A stretch of 64,000 nt of DNA. Origin: Ciceribacter ferrooxidans (GTDB lineage: Bacteria; Pseudomonadota; Alphaproteobacteria; Rhizobiales; Rhizobiaceae). Position 1 is the stretch's first letter, and each line of letters begins with the position of its first letter. The notes below the pieces were generated by a model. It made no database searches. It saw only the letters and a program-made list of their open reading frames with translations, and had not been told where the DNA came from. Made by a program: the position numbers and the translations under genes. Where the stretch lies: assembly GCF_004137355.1 (NCBI RefSeq), contig NZ_SDVB01000238.1:124001-188000 (forward strand), in the 5' to 3' direction. Below, one piece after another: positions 20,045-30,008 of this stretch.

Positions 20045-21019
20045 TTATTTACCCGCCGTCGCGGGCTTGCCCCATTCGGCGATCGCGATCCCTCCGAGCA
20101 CGAGGACGAGCGCGACGACGTGGAAGAGCTGCACCGGCTCGGAAATGAGGGTGACCGAGAGCAGTGTGCCGAAGACCGGTACGAGATTGATGAAGAGGCC
20201 TGCGCGGTTGGCGCCGATGCCTTCGACGCCCTTGATGTAGAAGATCTGCGAGATGAGCGACGGGAAGAGGGCCGCATAGGCGACGAGCGCCCAGCCGGTG
20301 AGGTCCGGCGCGACCAGATTGCCGGCGGCTGCCTCCCAGAAGACGAGAGGCAGGGCGCTCAGGGTCGCGCCGAGGGAAGCGCCCGCCATCATGCTCTTCC
20401 AGTGCAGCGGCGGCTTCCAGCGCAGGCCGACGGTGTAGATCGCATAGGCGACCACCGCCAGCAGCAGCAGGGCATCACCGTAGTTGAGGGTCAGTGCGAG
20501 CAGGGCCGCGAGGTCGCCGTGGCCGGCCGTCAGGGCGACGCCGACGAAACTGATGAGGAAGCCGACGATCTGGACGAGGGACACGGGTATACGGAAGAAG
20601 GCGAAGTTCAGCACGAAGATCAGGACGGGGATGCCGCCCTGTTCGATCGCGCCGTTGACCGCGCTGGTATACTGCAGGGCGGTGTAGAGGAAACCGTTGA
20701 ACGCCGTGTAGCCGATGGCGCCGTAGGCAAGCAGCAGAAGCCAGTTGCGCCGGAGCACCGGCCAGTCGGCCTTGAGCTGCGGTACGGAAATGGCCGAGAT
20801 CAGGATCGCGGCGATCGCCCAACGGGAGAGATTGAGCGCCATCGGGCTTATGTGGCCGATCGCCAGCTTGCCGACGATGGTGTTGCCGCCCCAGAAAAGC
20901 GTGCAGACGGTGAGCAGAATATAGGAACGAAAAGGCAAGCGGCTTACCTTCGGATTGGGACGGGAACGGCCGGCGCGTCGCGCCGGTCCGGCCTTCGGGA
21001 TAGGCGAGGGAGGGGGCAT
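20045..21019 (-). CDS. EamA/DMT-superfamily transporter
   Basis: Inner-membrane exporter of the drug/metabolite transporter superfamily with two EamA repeats and ten predicted helices. Typical stretches are LFWGGNTIVGKLAIGHISP, YTSAVNGAIEQGGIPVL and, in repeat 2, NRAGLFINLVPVFGTLLSV. ATG 21019 gives 324 residues; GTG 21049 is in frame but has no ribosome binding site. The substrate is unknown; relatives export amino acids or metabolites. It is divergent from purA, with about 116 bases between the starts. Confidence 0.87.
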   Translation of the reverse strand: MPPPSPIPKAGPARRAGRSRPNPKVSRLPFRSYILLTVCTLFWGGNTIVGKLAIGHISPMALNLSRWAIAAILISAISVPQLKADWPVLRRNWLLLLAYGAIGYTAFNGFLYTALQYTSAVNGAIEQGGIPVLIFVLNFAFFRIPVSLVQIVGFLISFVGVALTAGHGDLAALLALTLNYGDALLLLAVVAYAIYTVGLRWKPPLHWKSMMAGASLGATLSALPLVFWEAAAGNLVAPDLTGWALVAYAALFPSLISQIFYIKGVEGIGANRAGLFINLVPVFGTLLSVTLISEPVQLFHVVALVLVLGGIAIAEWGKPATAGK

Positions 21020-21135
21020 TGTCACGCAAAAAGCCAAATCGCCTTTCACAAACAGGTCGATTTTAAAAAAGCAACACAGTATAGATGCGCGGGTTTGGAC
21101 AGGGCGCAGCCAGCGCAGATAGGCAGGATTTCGAA

Positions 21136-22434
<1,299 letters not shown>

Positions 22435-22494
22435 TGTCGGAATTCTTTAACGAATTGTCCGCCGGCCTGAGCCGGCGATCAAGAGAAAGTGCTC

Positions 22495-24819
22495 ATGGCT
22501 GATTTCATTTCGGTTATCCGGCGTGCCGTCGACGGCCTGTCGAACAACACACCGGAGATGCGTGCGAAGGTCTATGAAAAGGCCCGGAGCGCGGTGGCGC
22601 GGCAGCTGGAGAACATGTCGCCGCGTCCGCCGGAGGAGATGCTGCGTCGCCAGATGGACAAGCTCGAAGCTGCCATCCAGGAGGTCGAAGCCGAGCACAT
22701 CGAAGCCCTGCCGGAAGAGCCGGAAGCCGCCATGCTGGAGGAGGCGCTGGGGATCGCCCCGGCCGCCGCGGCCCATGCCGAGCCGGAACCTGAACCTGAA
22801 CCGGAACCGGAAGCCTATCAGGAGCCTGTCGCCGAAGAAGGCCACGCGCCTCACGAGGCCTACGCGGAGCCGGCAGAGGAACAGGCTGAGGAAGAAGCCG
22901 AGGCCGAGCTTTATGAAGAGCCTGCCGCGCCGGTCTCTCCAGCGTATGCGGTGGAACCCGCAGAGGACGAGCACGCAGAGCCTCCGGCAGAGGAACATGC
23001 CGAGCCCGCCTACCACTACGAGGAGGCCGAACCCGAGCATGTCGCGTGGGGCGCGGAGGGCGAACACGCCGCCACCGCGCCGGCCGAGGAAGCTTACCCC
23101 GGCGAGCCCTGGCCGCATGCGGCCGAGGAACAGCCGGTAGAGGCGGCGGAGGAGGAGGAGGAAGAGCGGGCCGTCGAGCCGGAAAGCGAGCTGCCTGTCG
23201 TTTCCGCGGAGCCCGAGGTCGGGGAAGCCGCAGCCGAAGAGCCGGTAGCCGCAGCACCTACCGCCTGGTCTGAGAGCGTTCCGGACTACGGCCGTACCTA
23301 CGGCGACTGGGCGGAGACCGCGCGCGAGGAAGAAAAGCCGCACGAATTCGAAGCGCCGGAAACGGCTGCTGCTGCGCCGGCCTCGGCCATGCCTGAGGCG
23401 GCGTTCGAGCCTTGGGAGACGACGGAAGAACCGCAGCCGCAGGAGACGCCGGCTGCTGCCGCGCCCGCCGGAAAGGCAGCCTCGCACGATATCGATCTGC
23501 TCGACTGGGACACCACGGCCTACCAGCCGCCGGCCGGCGTCGACGGAAGCAAGGGCGGCGAGGCGCAGAACTTCGACGACTTCGCCGATTGGTACGCAGC
23601 GGTGGCGACGCCGGCAGCCGGGGCGGCGCTCGAAGCAGGCGATGCCGCGGAGGGCCAGAAGGCGGCTCGCGCGGCCACCGAGACGACGGCCGGCGGGACG
23701 GTTCCTCCGGCGGAGAAAGCTCCAAGCAAAGCCTATCGCATCCAACAGACCAAGCGGCGCAACTATGCGCCGATCGCGGTCGGCGTGCTCGTCGTGGCCG
23801 CACTTGCCGGCGGCGGCTACGAACTCTGGGCGAACCGTGATGCGGTGACCACCTTCGTCGGCGACTCCGTCAAATCGCTGACGGCGATGGTTGCCGGCAA
23901 CGGGACGGAAACGACGCCGCCGCCCGCAGAGACCACCACGACCGAGACGCCGGATGCGACGGCTACTCCGCCCGAGGCGGGGGCCGAGACAAAGGCTCCC
24001 GACGCCAACACCAAGGCACCGACGCCTGCCGAAGACGGCGCGGTCAAGGGGCAGAAGTTCACTCAGCGCCTGCTGGCGGATGGAAGCGAAGTCGATGAAG
24101 GCGCCGGCACGGCCGCCGGAAACGCCGGCACCGAAGGGCGCTCGATCTCCGAACAGAACGTAGACGGCACTCAGCCCTCCGGCCAGGCCGGGGCGACGGC
24201 CGACGGCACCACCGCCGGCGCGACCACGCCGCCGCCGGTCGATATGAGCAAGCCCGTCGCCGGCGAGAAAGCCTTCCTCTACGAGGAACGGCTCGGCCAG
24301 ACGGCACCGACGGCGATCGCCGGCGCCGTCCAGTGGACGGCGCTCAACGACACGAGCGAGAACGGTCGCCCCAATCCGGCGATCCAGGGCAAGCTCTCCA
24401 TACCGGATCGCGGCCTTTCGGCGCTGATCACCATCAAGCGGAACGCTGACAACTCGCTGCCCGCGAGCCACCTGATCGAGGTCGTCTTCTCGGTGCCGGC
24501 GGATTTCGAAGGTGGGGCGGTCGACAACGTCCAGCGCATCGCCATGAAGCGGACGGAACAGGACCGCGGCGACCCGCTGGTGGCGGTTTCCGCGAAGATC
24601 ACCGACGACAGCTACCTGATCGCGCTCAACGACTTCCAGGATGTGGTCGCGCGCAACCTCGACCTGCTGCGTACCCGCAACTGGATCGATATCCCGGTGA
24701 CGTACCGCAACGGTCGCCGGGCCCTGCTGACGCTCGACAAGGGTACCGCCGGCGTGGCCGTGTTCGACGAGGTCCTGAAGCAGTGGGCGGCGCTCGACAG
24801 CGGCGGCAACGGCGGCTGA
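22495..24819 (+). CDS. Long acidic single-pass membrane protein, uncharacterised
   Basis: 774 residues; no catalytic motif recognised. Residues 1-75 are a helical, charged N-terminal module (FISVIRRAVDGLSNNTPEMR, then RQMDKLEAAIQEVEAEHIEAL). About residues 80-410 are extremely rich in Glu, Ala and Pro with EP repeats and look disordered. One membrane helix lies near residue 425-445 (APIAVGVLVVAALAGGGYELW), then a Thr/Pro/Ala-rich linker and a folded C-terminal domain of about 180 residues (from KAFLYEERLGQTAPTAI) predicted to be periplasmic. ATG 22495 is chosen over GTG 22489. Position between purA and rpoH appears conserved in rhizobia (from memory). A scaffold or envelope-organising role is speculation. 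Confidence 0.82.
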   Translation: MADFISVIRRAVDGLSNNTPEMRAKVYEKARSAVARQLENMSPRPPEEMLRRQMDKLEAAIQEVEAEHIEALPEEPEAAMLEEALGIAPAAAAHAEPEPEPEPEPEAYQEPVAEEGHAPHEAYAEPAEEQAEEEAEAELYEEPAAPVSPAYAVEPAEDEHAEPPAEEHAEPAYHYEEAEPEHVAWGAEGEHAATAPAEEAYPGEPWPHAAEEQPVEAAEEEEEERAVEPESELPVVSAEPEVGEAAAEEPVAAAPTAWSESVPDYGRTYGDWAETAREEEKPHEFEAPETAAAAPASAMPEAAFEPWETTEEPQPQETPAAAAPAGKAASHDIDLLDWDTTAYQPPAGVDGSKGGEAQNFDDFADWYAAVATPAAGAALEAGDAAEGQKAARAATETTAGGTVPPAEKAPSKAYRIQQTKRRNYAPIAVGVLVVAALAGGGYELWANRDAVTTFVGDSVKSLTAMVAGNGTETTPPPAETTTTETPDATATPPEAGAETKAPDANTKAPTPAEDGAVKGQKFTQRLLADGSEVDEGAGTAAGNAGTEGRSISEQNVDGTQPSGQAGATADGTTAGATTPPPVDMSKPVAGEKAFLYEERLGQTAPTAIAGAVQWTALNDTSENGRPNPAIQGKLSIPDRGLSALITIKRNADNSLPASHLIEVVFSVPADFEGGAVDNVQRIAMKRTEQDRGDPLVAVSAKITDDSYLIALNDFQDVVARNLDLLRTRNWIDIPVTYRNGRRALLTLDKGTAGVAVFDEVLKQWAALDSGGNGG

Positions 24820-24826
24820 CGGCAAC

Positions 24827-24858
24827 AAAAAAGGGTTTCGGGAGCTAGCCCGAAACCC
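24827..24858 (-). terminator. Terminator of rpoH
   Basis: Perfect 10-bp stem GGGTTTCGGG / CCCGAAACCC with loop AGCTAG. Read on the minus strand it is followed by six T's (24832-24827), so it mainly serves rpoH. It sits between the convergent stops at 24819 and 24963. Confidence 0.8.
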
Positions 24859-24962
24859 TGTGTCACAAAAGGCGGAGAGGCGGCACGGATGCCGCCGCGA
24901 AAGCGTGTGTCAGACCGCGCGTCCGCCTGCCGACGGACCGGCGGCATCCGGGAAATCCGAAA

Positions 24963-25865
24963 TCAGGCTTCGACCACGCTCAGCGCGGAGGCGCGCTGGA
25001 GCGCCTCCTTCTGCACGGCTTCCTGCACCTTCTCGAAGGCGCGGACCTCGATCTGGCGGACGCGTTCGCGGCTGATGTCGAATTCCGCCGACAGGTCTTC
25101 CAGCGTCACCGGATCCTCCGCCAGACGGCGGGCCTCGAAGATACGCCGTTCACGATCGTTGAGGACACTCATGGCACGGGCCAGCATGCGCCGGCGCGTT
25201 TCCAGCTCGTCCTGCTCGATGAGGACATCTTCCTGGCTGTCGTGTTCGTCGACGAGCCAGTCCTGCCACTGGCCGGATTCACCCTCGGCGGCACGGATCG
25301 GGGCGTTCAGCGACGCGTCGCCGGAGAGGCGGCGGTTCATCGAGACGACCTCGTCCTCGGAGACGTTCAGCTTGGTGGCGATTTCCGTCACCTGCTCGGG
25401 TTTCAGGTCGCCTTCCTCGATCGCCTGGATCTTGCCCTTGAGGCGGCGGAGATTGAAGAACAGCCGCTTCTGATTGGCGGTCGTCCCCATCTTCACCAGC
25501 GACCAGGAGCGAAGGATGTATTCCTGGATCGCGGCCTTGATCCACCACATGGCGTAGGTCGCCAGGCGGAAGCCGCGTTCCGGATCGAATTTCTTGACCG
25601 CCTGCATCAGGCCGACATTGCCCTCGGAGACGACTTCGCCGATCGGCAGGCCGTAGCCGCGATAGCCCATGGCAATCTTGGCGACGAGGCGCAGGTGGCT
25701 GGTGACGAGCTTGTGGGCGGCATCGCGGTCGTTATGCTCGGCATAACGCTTGGCCAGCATGTATTCTTCCTGCGGCTCAAGCATCGGAAATTTACGGATT
25801 TCGTCGAGATAACGGCTCAGGCCGGCTTCGCCGGCGGCGATGATAGGCAAAGTATTGCGGGCCAT
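24963..25865 (-). CDS. rpoH: RNA polymerase sigma-32 factor
   Basis: Heat-shock sigma factor of the sigma-70 family, 300 residues. Region 2 is very clear (SHLRLVAKIAMGYRGYGLP, then GNVGLMQAVKKFDPERGFRL and ATYAMWWIKAAIQEYILRSW). The RpoH box KRLFFNLRRLK, which separates RpoH from other group members, follows directly. Region 4 ends with SAEFDISRERVRQIEVRAFEK. ATG 25865 has AAGGGGGTG upstream. Rhizobia usually carry two rpoH copies; this position beside purA cannot tell which paralogue it is. Confidence 0.96.
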   Translation of the reverse strand: MARNTLPIIAAGEAGLSRYLDEIRKFPMLEPQEEYMLAKRYAEHNDRDAAHKLVTSHLRLVAKIAMGYRGYGLPIGEVVSEGNVGLMQAVKKFDPERGFRLATYAMWWIKAAIQEYILRSWSLVKMGTTANQKRLFFNLRRLKGKIQAIEEGDLKPEQVTEIATKLNVSEDEVVSMNRRLSGDASLNAPIRAAEGESGQWQDWLVDEHDSQEDVLIEQDELETRRRMLARAMSVLNDRERRIFEARRLAEDPVTLEDLSAEFDISRERVRQIEVRAFEKVQEAVQKEALQRASALSVVEA

Positions 25866-26054
25866 AAAGCACCCCCTTCCTTGTGTCGCGACGGTCCCCT
25901 TGAGTGACCCCAGTCGATAGGCGGACCGATCGGCATGGCTTCCGGACGAAGCCCATGCCGAGCCATATGCCAGATAAGTACGGCAAAACGGTGATTCAAG
26001 CCATCCTCACTGTGTTATATCATTACAATTCGGTAACCTCGACCGTCTTCGGGG

Positions 26055-26384
26055 TCACAAGCGCGTGAGGCGTTCCAGCCCGTATGACTGGCGCCTCCGA
26101 TAGCGTTCGAAATCGCCGTCGAACTGGCCGCGCGATACGCCGATGTCCTTCAGCGTCTGGTCGGAAAGGCCGTGAAGCGCGTTCCTGTTGCGCCGCCGCT
26201 CCCGCATCCTGCGAAAGAAGGTCGCGACGCCGCCGAGCCACGAAGCTGCATGTGTGGCTCCGCCCGCCGGACGGTCGGTCGCGCCACGGTTCATCGTCAT
26301 TTCGGCAGAGGTTCCGTGCCCGGCCGAAGGAAGGTCGAGCACATTCCACCGCGGGCGTGTCCGCCCCGGATCATGGTTGTCCAT
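26055..26384 (-). CDS. DUF1127 family protein
   Basis: 109 residues ending in a DUF1127 (YjiS-like) module: ATFFRRMRERRRNRNALHGL followed by SDQTLKDIGVSRGQFD. Small DUF1127 proteins in Agrobacterium and relatives bind RNA or affect phosphate and carbon regulation. Here the domain has an N-terminal extension of about 50 residues without recognised homology. ATG 26384 follows AGGAGAAAAAGTG. It lies on the same strand as, and downstream of, the Cys-rich small gene and the AraC gene. Confidence 0.8.
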   Translation of the reverse strand: MDNHDPGRTRPRWNVLDLPSAGHGTSAEMTMNRGATDRPAGGATHAASWLGGVATFFRRMRERRRNRNALHGLSDQTLKDIGVSRGQFDGDFERYRRRQSYGLERLTRL

Positions 26385-26408
26385 CACTTTTTCTCCTGTC
26401 AGAAAGGA

Positions 26409-26426
26409 CCGGCCCGTCCGGGCCGG
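26409..26426 (-). terminator. Possible hairpin terminator
   Basis: Stem CCGGCCC / GGGCCGG with a 4-base loop, 29 bases after the Cys-rich gene on the minus strand and followed there by TCCTTTCT. Weak U-tract, so attenuation between the two genes rather than full termination is possible. Confidence 0.4.
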
Positions 26427-26454
26427 CCGTCAAGCAGAGGCGGTTCGTCTCGCC

Positions 26455-26625
26455 TCAGTTCTGCATGTGTGCCGCTGGCTCGCGGCCGATCGCCTGGTAG
26501 GCTTCCCGCAGGGCGTCCGCACATTCCTGGCAACAGACCTCCACGGTCTTGCCGCCGATCCGCACGGCGATGCGGGTGTCGTCGAGCTTGCAGTCACAGG
26601 CAGCACATGTGTCGTTCTTCATCAT
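26455..26625 (-). CDS. Small Cys-rich protein, probably metal-binding (56 residues)
   Basis: A 56-codon gene with an excellent ribosome binding site (AAAGGAGCGG) before two consecutive ATGs (26625 and 26622). The product has CAACDC near the N-terminus and VEVCCQECADAL in the middle, that is six Cys in CxxCxC and CCxxC arrangement, with the hydrophobic pattern RIGGKTVEVCC reminiscent of TRASH/YHS-type metal-binding folds. Codon use fits the genome. It lies between the AraC regulator and the DUF1127 gene, all on the same strand. A role in binding zinc, copper or iron is inference. Confidence 0.8.
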   Translation of the reverse strand: MMKNDTCAACDCKLDDTRIAVRIGGKTVEVCCQECADALREAYQAIGREPAAHMQN

Positions 26626-26717
26626 CCGCTCCTTTGCATCGGCTGTTTGTTTACGATCTAAAAATGCCTCTTTCGCCGGTCCGCCGCTGTCAGATTCTTT
26701 AGCGATCTATCGCCGGT

Positions 26718-27548
26718 TCAACGCAATCCGACGAACCGCTGGAATTCCGCCGGCGTGCGGCCATAGGCCTGGCGGAAGGCGGCACTGAAGTGGCTGTGGC
26801 TCGAAAAGCCGAGTTCGAGGCCGAGCGCCGTCAGGTCGTCATAATCCCCCAGAAGGTCGAGCGCCTTGGCGAGCCTCAGACGCAATTGGTAGCGATAGAG
26901 CGGCACCCCCTCGACCTGCTGGAACACCTGGGTGAGATAGACGGGGGAGACGCCGGCTTCCGCGGCGATCTCGCCGAGCGTCCAGCGGCGAGCGAGGTCG
27001 GAGGAGAGCACGAGCTTCGCCCGGTCGGCGAGTTTCCTGCGGCCGTAGCTCGACGACGAGCCGCCGCCGGTGTTGCGCCGTCCGACGGCGCGGCGAACGA
27101 GCGTCAGCGCCAGCGTCTCGCCCTCCAGCATTTCGGCGGTGCCGGTGGCGAGGCCGTGACGCAGCAGGGCGACGAGCGCCTGGGCGCGCGCATCGATCTG
27201 CAGCTTCTGTTTGTTGAAGGCGAAGGCCGGAATTTTGGTCGAATGGGTGTCGGGAACAAGTTCGGCAAACAGCGCTTCCGGCATCGCAACGCTCAGGCAG
27301 GCATCGCCGCCGGCGACCGGATGACTGACCCGATAGGCTTCGCCGCGGTTGAAGAGGAGCACCTGGTTCGGCTCGGCGACGACGTCCTCTTCGCCGATGC
27401 GCCGCACGAAGACGCCGCGGTAGGGGAAGACGAGGCAGGTCTGCGACGCCCGTTCTTCCTCGCCCATCTCGCGGCACGCGCCGTCGCAGATGACGTCGCG
27501 AACGGCGACGCTCTCCGTATCGAGCAGCAGGTTCACCACGAAGGCCAT
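26718..27548 (-). CDS. AraC-family transcriptional regulator
   Basis: 276-residue regulator starting at ATG 27548 (GGAGAA upstream). The N-terminal cupin-like sensor domain includes CLVFPYRGVFVRRIGEED and NQVLLFNRGEAYRVSHP; it also has CDGACREMG, a possible ligand- or metal-binding CxxxC. The C-terminal double helix-turn-helix is canonical (RWTLGEIAAEAGVSPVYLTQ, then GFSSHSHFSAAFRQAYGRTPAEF). Its gene is followed on the same strand by the Cys-rich protein gene, which it may control. Confidence 0.88.
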   Translation of the reverse strand: MAFVVNLLLDTESVAVRDVICDGACREMGEEERASQTCLVFPYRGVFVRRIGEEDVVAEPNQVLLFNRGEAYRVSHPVAGGDACLSVAMPEALFAELVPDTHSTKIPAFAFNKQKLQIDARAQALVALLRHGLATGTAEMLEGETLALTLVRRAVGRRNTGGGSSSSYGRRKLADRAKLVLSSDLARRWTLGEIAAEAGVSPVYLTQVFQQVEGVPLYRYQLRLRLAKALDLLGDYDDLTALGLELGFSSHSHFSAAFRQAYGRTPAEFQRFVGLR

Positions 27549-27654
27549 GGCCGGTTCTCCAGTTTGGGATGAAGAACATAACGCGAACAAGCGCGTTCCG
27601 CCACCCGTTTCTTGAGAAAATCGACCGTTATGAATCGTTGTCCGGCGTCGAGGC

Positions 27655-28680
27655 TCAGACCGCGCGCAGGGCCTCGATCACCTTGACCATGTCGTCCGGC
27701 AGGGGCACTTCAAAGCGCATGACCTCGCCGGTGGAAGGATGCTCGAACTGCAGCAGATAGGCGTGCAATGCCTGGCGCGGGAAGCGATTGACGATTGTCC
27801 TTGCGGGTTCCGGCAGCAGGTTCGCCTTGGTGCGGAAGGCGGCGCCGTAATCGACATCGCCGATGAGCGGATGGCCGATATGGGCCATATGAACGCGGAT
27901 CTGGTGGGTGCGGCCAGTCTCCAGCCGGCATTCGACGAGCGAGGCGATGCAGGTGGCGTCCGGCTTCTCGCCGTAGCGTTCGAGCACCTCGTAATGGGTG
28001 ATCGCCTCGCGCGCGTCGTCGCTCTCCTCGCGCTTGACGGCCCGCTTGGTGCGGTCGCCGCCGCGGCCGAGCGGCGCGTCGATCGTTCCGTGCAGGCTCC
28101 GCGGCCGGCCCCAGACGATTGCCTGGTAGGCGCGTTCCAGCGGGCCGGTGCGGCCATGGTCGGCGAACTGGTCGGCGAGGTGGCGATGGGAGAGGTCGTT
28201 CTTGGCGACGACCATGACGCCCGAGGTATCCTTGTCCAGCCGGTGGACGATACCCGGCCGCCTGACCCCGCCGATCCCCGAAAGGCTGTCGCCGCAATGA
28301 TGAATCAGCGCGTTGACGAGCGTGCCGGTCCAGTTGCCGGCTGCCGGATGGACGACGAGGCCCGGCGGCTTGACGACGACGATCAGGTCCTTGTCCTCGT
28401 AGACGACGTCGAGCGGGATATCCTCGCCCTTCGGCTCCGGGTCTTCCGGCTCCGGCATCACGATTGCCAGACGGTCGCCGGGGTGGATCTTGCGCTTCGG
28501 CTCGGTGGTCGGATTGCCGTTCAGCGTGACCGCGCCCTGTTCGATCAGCGCCTTCACGCGGCTGCGCGAGAGGCTTCCTTCGAGATGGGCGGCAAGCCAG
28601 GCATCGATGCGGCCTTCGGCATCGTCGCCGGCAATCAGCTCTTTCCTTGCGCTTTCGGGTTGGTTAAAGGGGTCGTTCAT
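27655..28680 (-). CDS. rluD: RluA-family 23S rRNA pseudouridine synthase, RluD-like
   Basis: Converts uridines in large-subunit rRNA to pseudouridine. 341 residues from ATG 28680 (MNDPFNQPES). An S4 RNA-binding domain (SLSRSRVKALIEQGAVTLNG) precedes the catalytic domain with HRLDKDTSGVMVVAKN, where the Asp is the nucleophile, then ETGRTHQIRVHMAHIGHPLIGD. The frame is open upstream but the extra sequence is not conserved. Among family members the S4 domain and length favour RluD over RluC, but this was not tested by comparison. Confidence 0.88.
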   Translation of the reverse strand: MNDPFNQPESARKELIAGDDAEGRIDAWLAAHLEGSLSRSRVKALIEQGAVTLNGNPTTEPKRKIHPGDRLAIVMPEPEDPEPKGEDIPLDVVYEDKDLIVVVKPPGLVVHPAAGNWTGTLVNALIHHCGDSLSGIGGVRRPGIVHRLDKDTSGVMVVAKNDLSHRHLADQFADHGRTGPLERAYQAIVWGRPRSLHGTIDAPLGRGGDRTKRAVKREESDDAREAITHYEVLERYGEKPDATCIASLVECRLETGRTHQIRVHMAHIGHPLIGDVDYGAAFRTKANLLPEPARTIVNRFPRQALHAYLLQFEHPSTGEVMRFEVPLPDDMVKVIEALRAV

Positions 28681-28773
28681 CCCTGCGATCCTGCGTAACG
28701 GCGGTTTTCCGCCCGGCTCGCTCTCGATCAGAACGGGCCACGGCCGGTCGCTCCGAAGGAAAGGCAAGCGTAT

Positions 28774-29157
28774 ATGACGAATTTCGAGCCAGAAGAACAG
28801 GAAGAAAAACCGCTCGATCCGGCGCTGGAAAATGTCCGCCGAAAGATGGTGCGTCTGCAACTCGTCTCCGCGGGCATCATGTTCGTCAGCCTTATGGCGG
28901 TGTTGGCGGCGGTTGTCTACAAGGCGACCAAGACCGAGACCCGCGAACCGGTCGCATCAACCTCGCTTGCCATCCCCGCCGACCAGCCGGTGACGGCGAC
29001 GGCCAGCCTGCCGCAGGGCTTCACGGTCCAGTCGACTGCGCTTTCGGGCAGCCAGATCCTGTTCTTCGGTCAGATGCCCGACGGTACGCGCAAGGCACTC
29101 GTCTTCGACATCACCGTCGGCCGCGTCGTCGCGGACGTAACGGTCACCGGGCAGTGA
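28774..29157 (+). CDS. Small single-pass membrane protein, uncharacterised
   Basis: 127 residues. A charged N-terminus (FEPEEQEEKPLDPALENVRR) is followed by one helix (about residues 33-52, QLVSAGIMFVSLMAVLAAVV) and a periplasmic domain of about 75 residues with PQGFTVQSTALSGSQILFFG and TRKALVFDITVGRV. I do not recognise its function; it resembles conserved alphaproteobacterial proteins placed beside RNA-modification genes. It ends 10 bases before the TrmH-family gene, so the two form an operon divergent from the RluD-like gene. Confidence 0.78.
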   Translation: MTNFEPEEQEEKPLDPALENVRRKMVRLQLVSAGIMFVSLMAVLAAVVYKATKTETREPVASTSLAIPADQPVTATASLPQGFTVQSTALSGSQILFFGQMPDGTRKALVFDITVGRVVADVTVTGQ

Positions 29158-29167
29158 CCCCAGCCGT

Positions 29168-30001
29168 ATGACGCCGGCGCGCGAAAGAACGGAGATCACC
29201 GATCCGGACGATCCGCGCATCGCGGAGTTCCGGCATATCCGCGAGCGCGATCTCACGGGGCGGGAAGGACGGTTCGTCGCCGAAGGCACGGTCGTCCTGC
29301 GCATGTTGGCGGCGGCGCACGGGGCGGGCCGCGGCATCCGGGCGGAGAAGATCCTGCTCCTGCGTAACCGGGCCGCCGGTCTCGCCGACATCCTGTCGCT
29401 CTTTCCGGCGGATGTTCCCGTCTACGAGGCGGAGGCTCCTGTGATCGATGCGATCGCGGGCTTCCATCTTCATCGCGGTGTGCTGGCGCTAGGCGTTCGC
29501 GACGCCGCGCCTCCACTGATGGAACTGTTGCGGGCACTGCCGGATGATGCGCTGGTACTCGCCGCCTGCGGCATCTCCAACCACGACAATATCGGCGCGA
29601 TGTTCCGCAATGCAGCCGCCTTCGGGGCGAGCGCCGTGGTGCTTGACGAAACTTGTTGCGATCCGCTCTACCGCAAGGCGCTCCGCGTGTCGGTCGGATC
29701 GGTGCTCACCATGCCCTTTGCGCGCGAAGGCTCGATCCTCGACATGCTCGGGGCCCTCGCCGAAGCCGGGTTTGCGATCTGGGCGCTGTCGCCGAAGGGT
29801 GAGACGGAAATCCGCGACATCGCGCCGTCGCCGCGCCTGGCGCTGGTGATGGGAACGGAAGGCGAAGGGCTGCCACCCGCGGTGCTGTCGCGGTTCCACA
29901 CAGCCCGCATCGCCCAGTCCCCGGACCTCGACAGCCTGAATGTCGGGACGGCGAGCGGGATTGCCCTCTACAGCGCGGCGATGGCCAAGCGCATCCTCTG
30001 A
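29168..30001 (+). CDS. TrmH/SpoU-family RNA methyltransferase
   Basis: SPOUT-fold methyltransferase that 2'-O-methylates rRNA or tRNA using SAM. The 277 residues show motif 1 (SNHDNIGAMFRNAAAFGASAV), motif 2 (LVMGTEGEGLPPAVL) and motif 3 (LNVGTASGIALYSAAM). These three make the trefoil-knot SAM site. An N-terminal substrate-binding domain (FRHIRERDLTGREGRFVAEG) is present. The target nucleotide cannot be told from sequence alone. Confidence 0.88.
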   Translation: MTPARERTEITDPDDPRIAEFRHIRERDLTGREGRFVAEGTVVLRMLAAAHGAGRGIRAEKILLLRNRAAGLADILSLFPADVPVYEAEAPVIDAIAGFHLHRGVLALGVRDAAPPLMELLRALPDDALVLAACGISNHDNIGAMFRNAAAFGASAVVLDETCCDPLYRKALRVSVGSVLTMPFAREGSILDMLGALAEAGFAIWALSPKGETEIRDIAPSPRLALVMGTEGEGLPPAVLSRFHTARIAQSPDLDSLNVGTASGIALYSAAMAKRIL

Positions 30002-30008
30002 AAAACCG

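Noticed and set aside
22461-22476. Terminator after purA
   Set aside because: GCCGGC-CTGA-GCCGGC forms only a 6-bp stem and lacks a T-run; it is noted but not called.
22447-24828. 793-codon minus-strand frame opposite the acidic membrane protein
   Set aside because: Shadow of the Glu/Ala/Pro-rich sequence, giving Arg/Leu/Gly-rich low-complexity protein; the plus-strand frame has a sensible topology and start.
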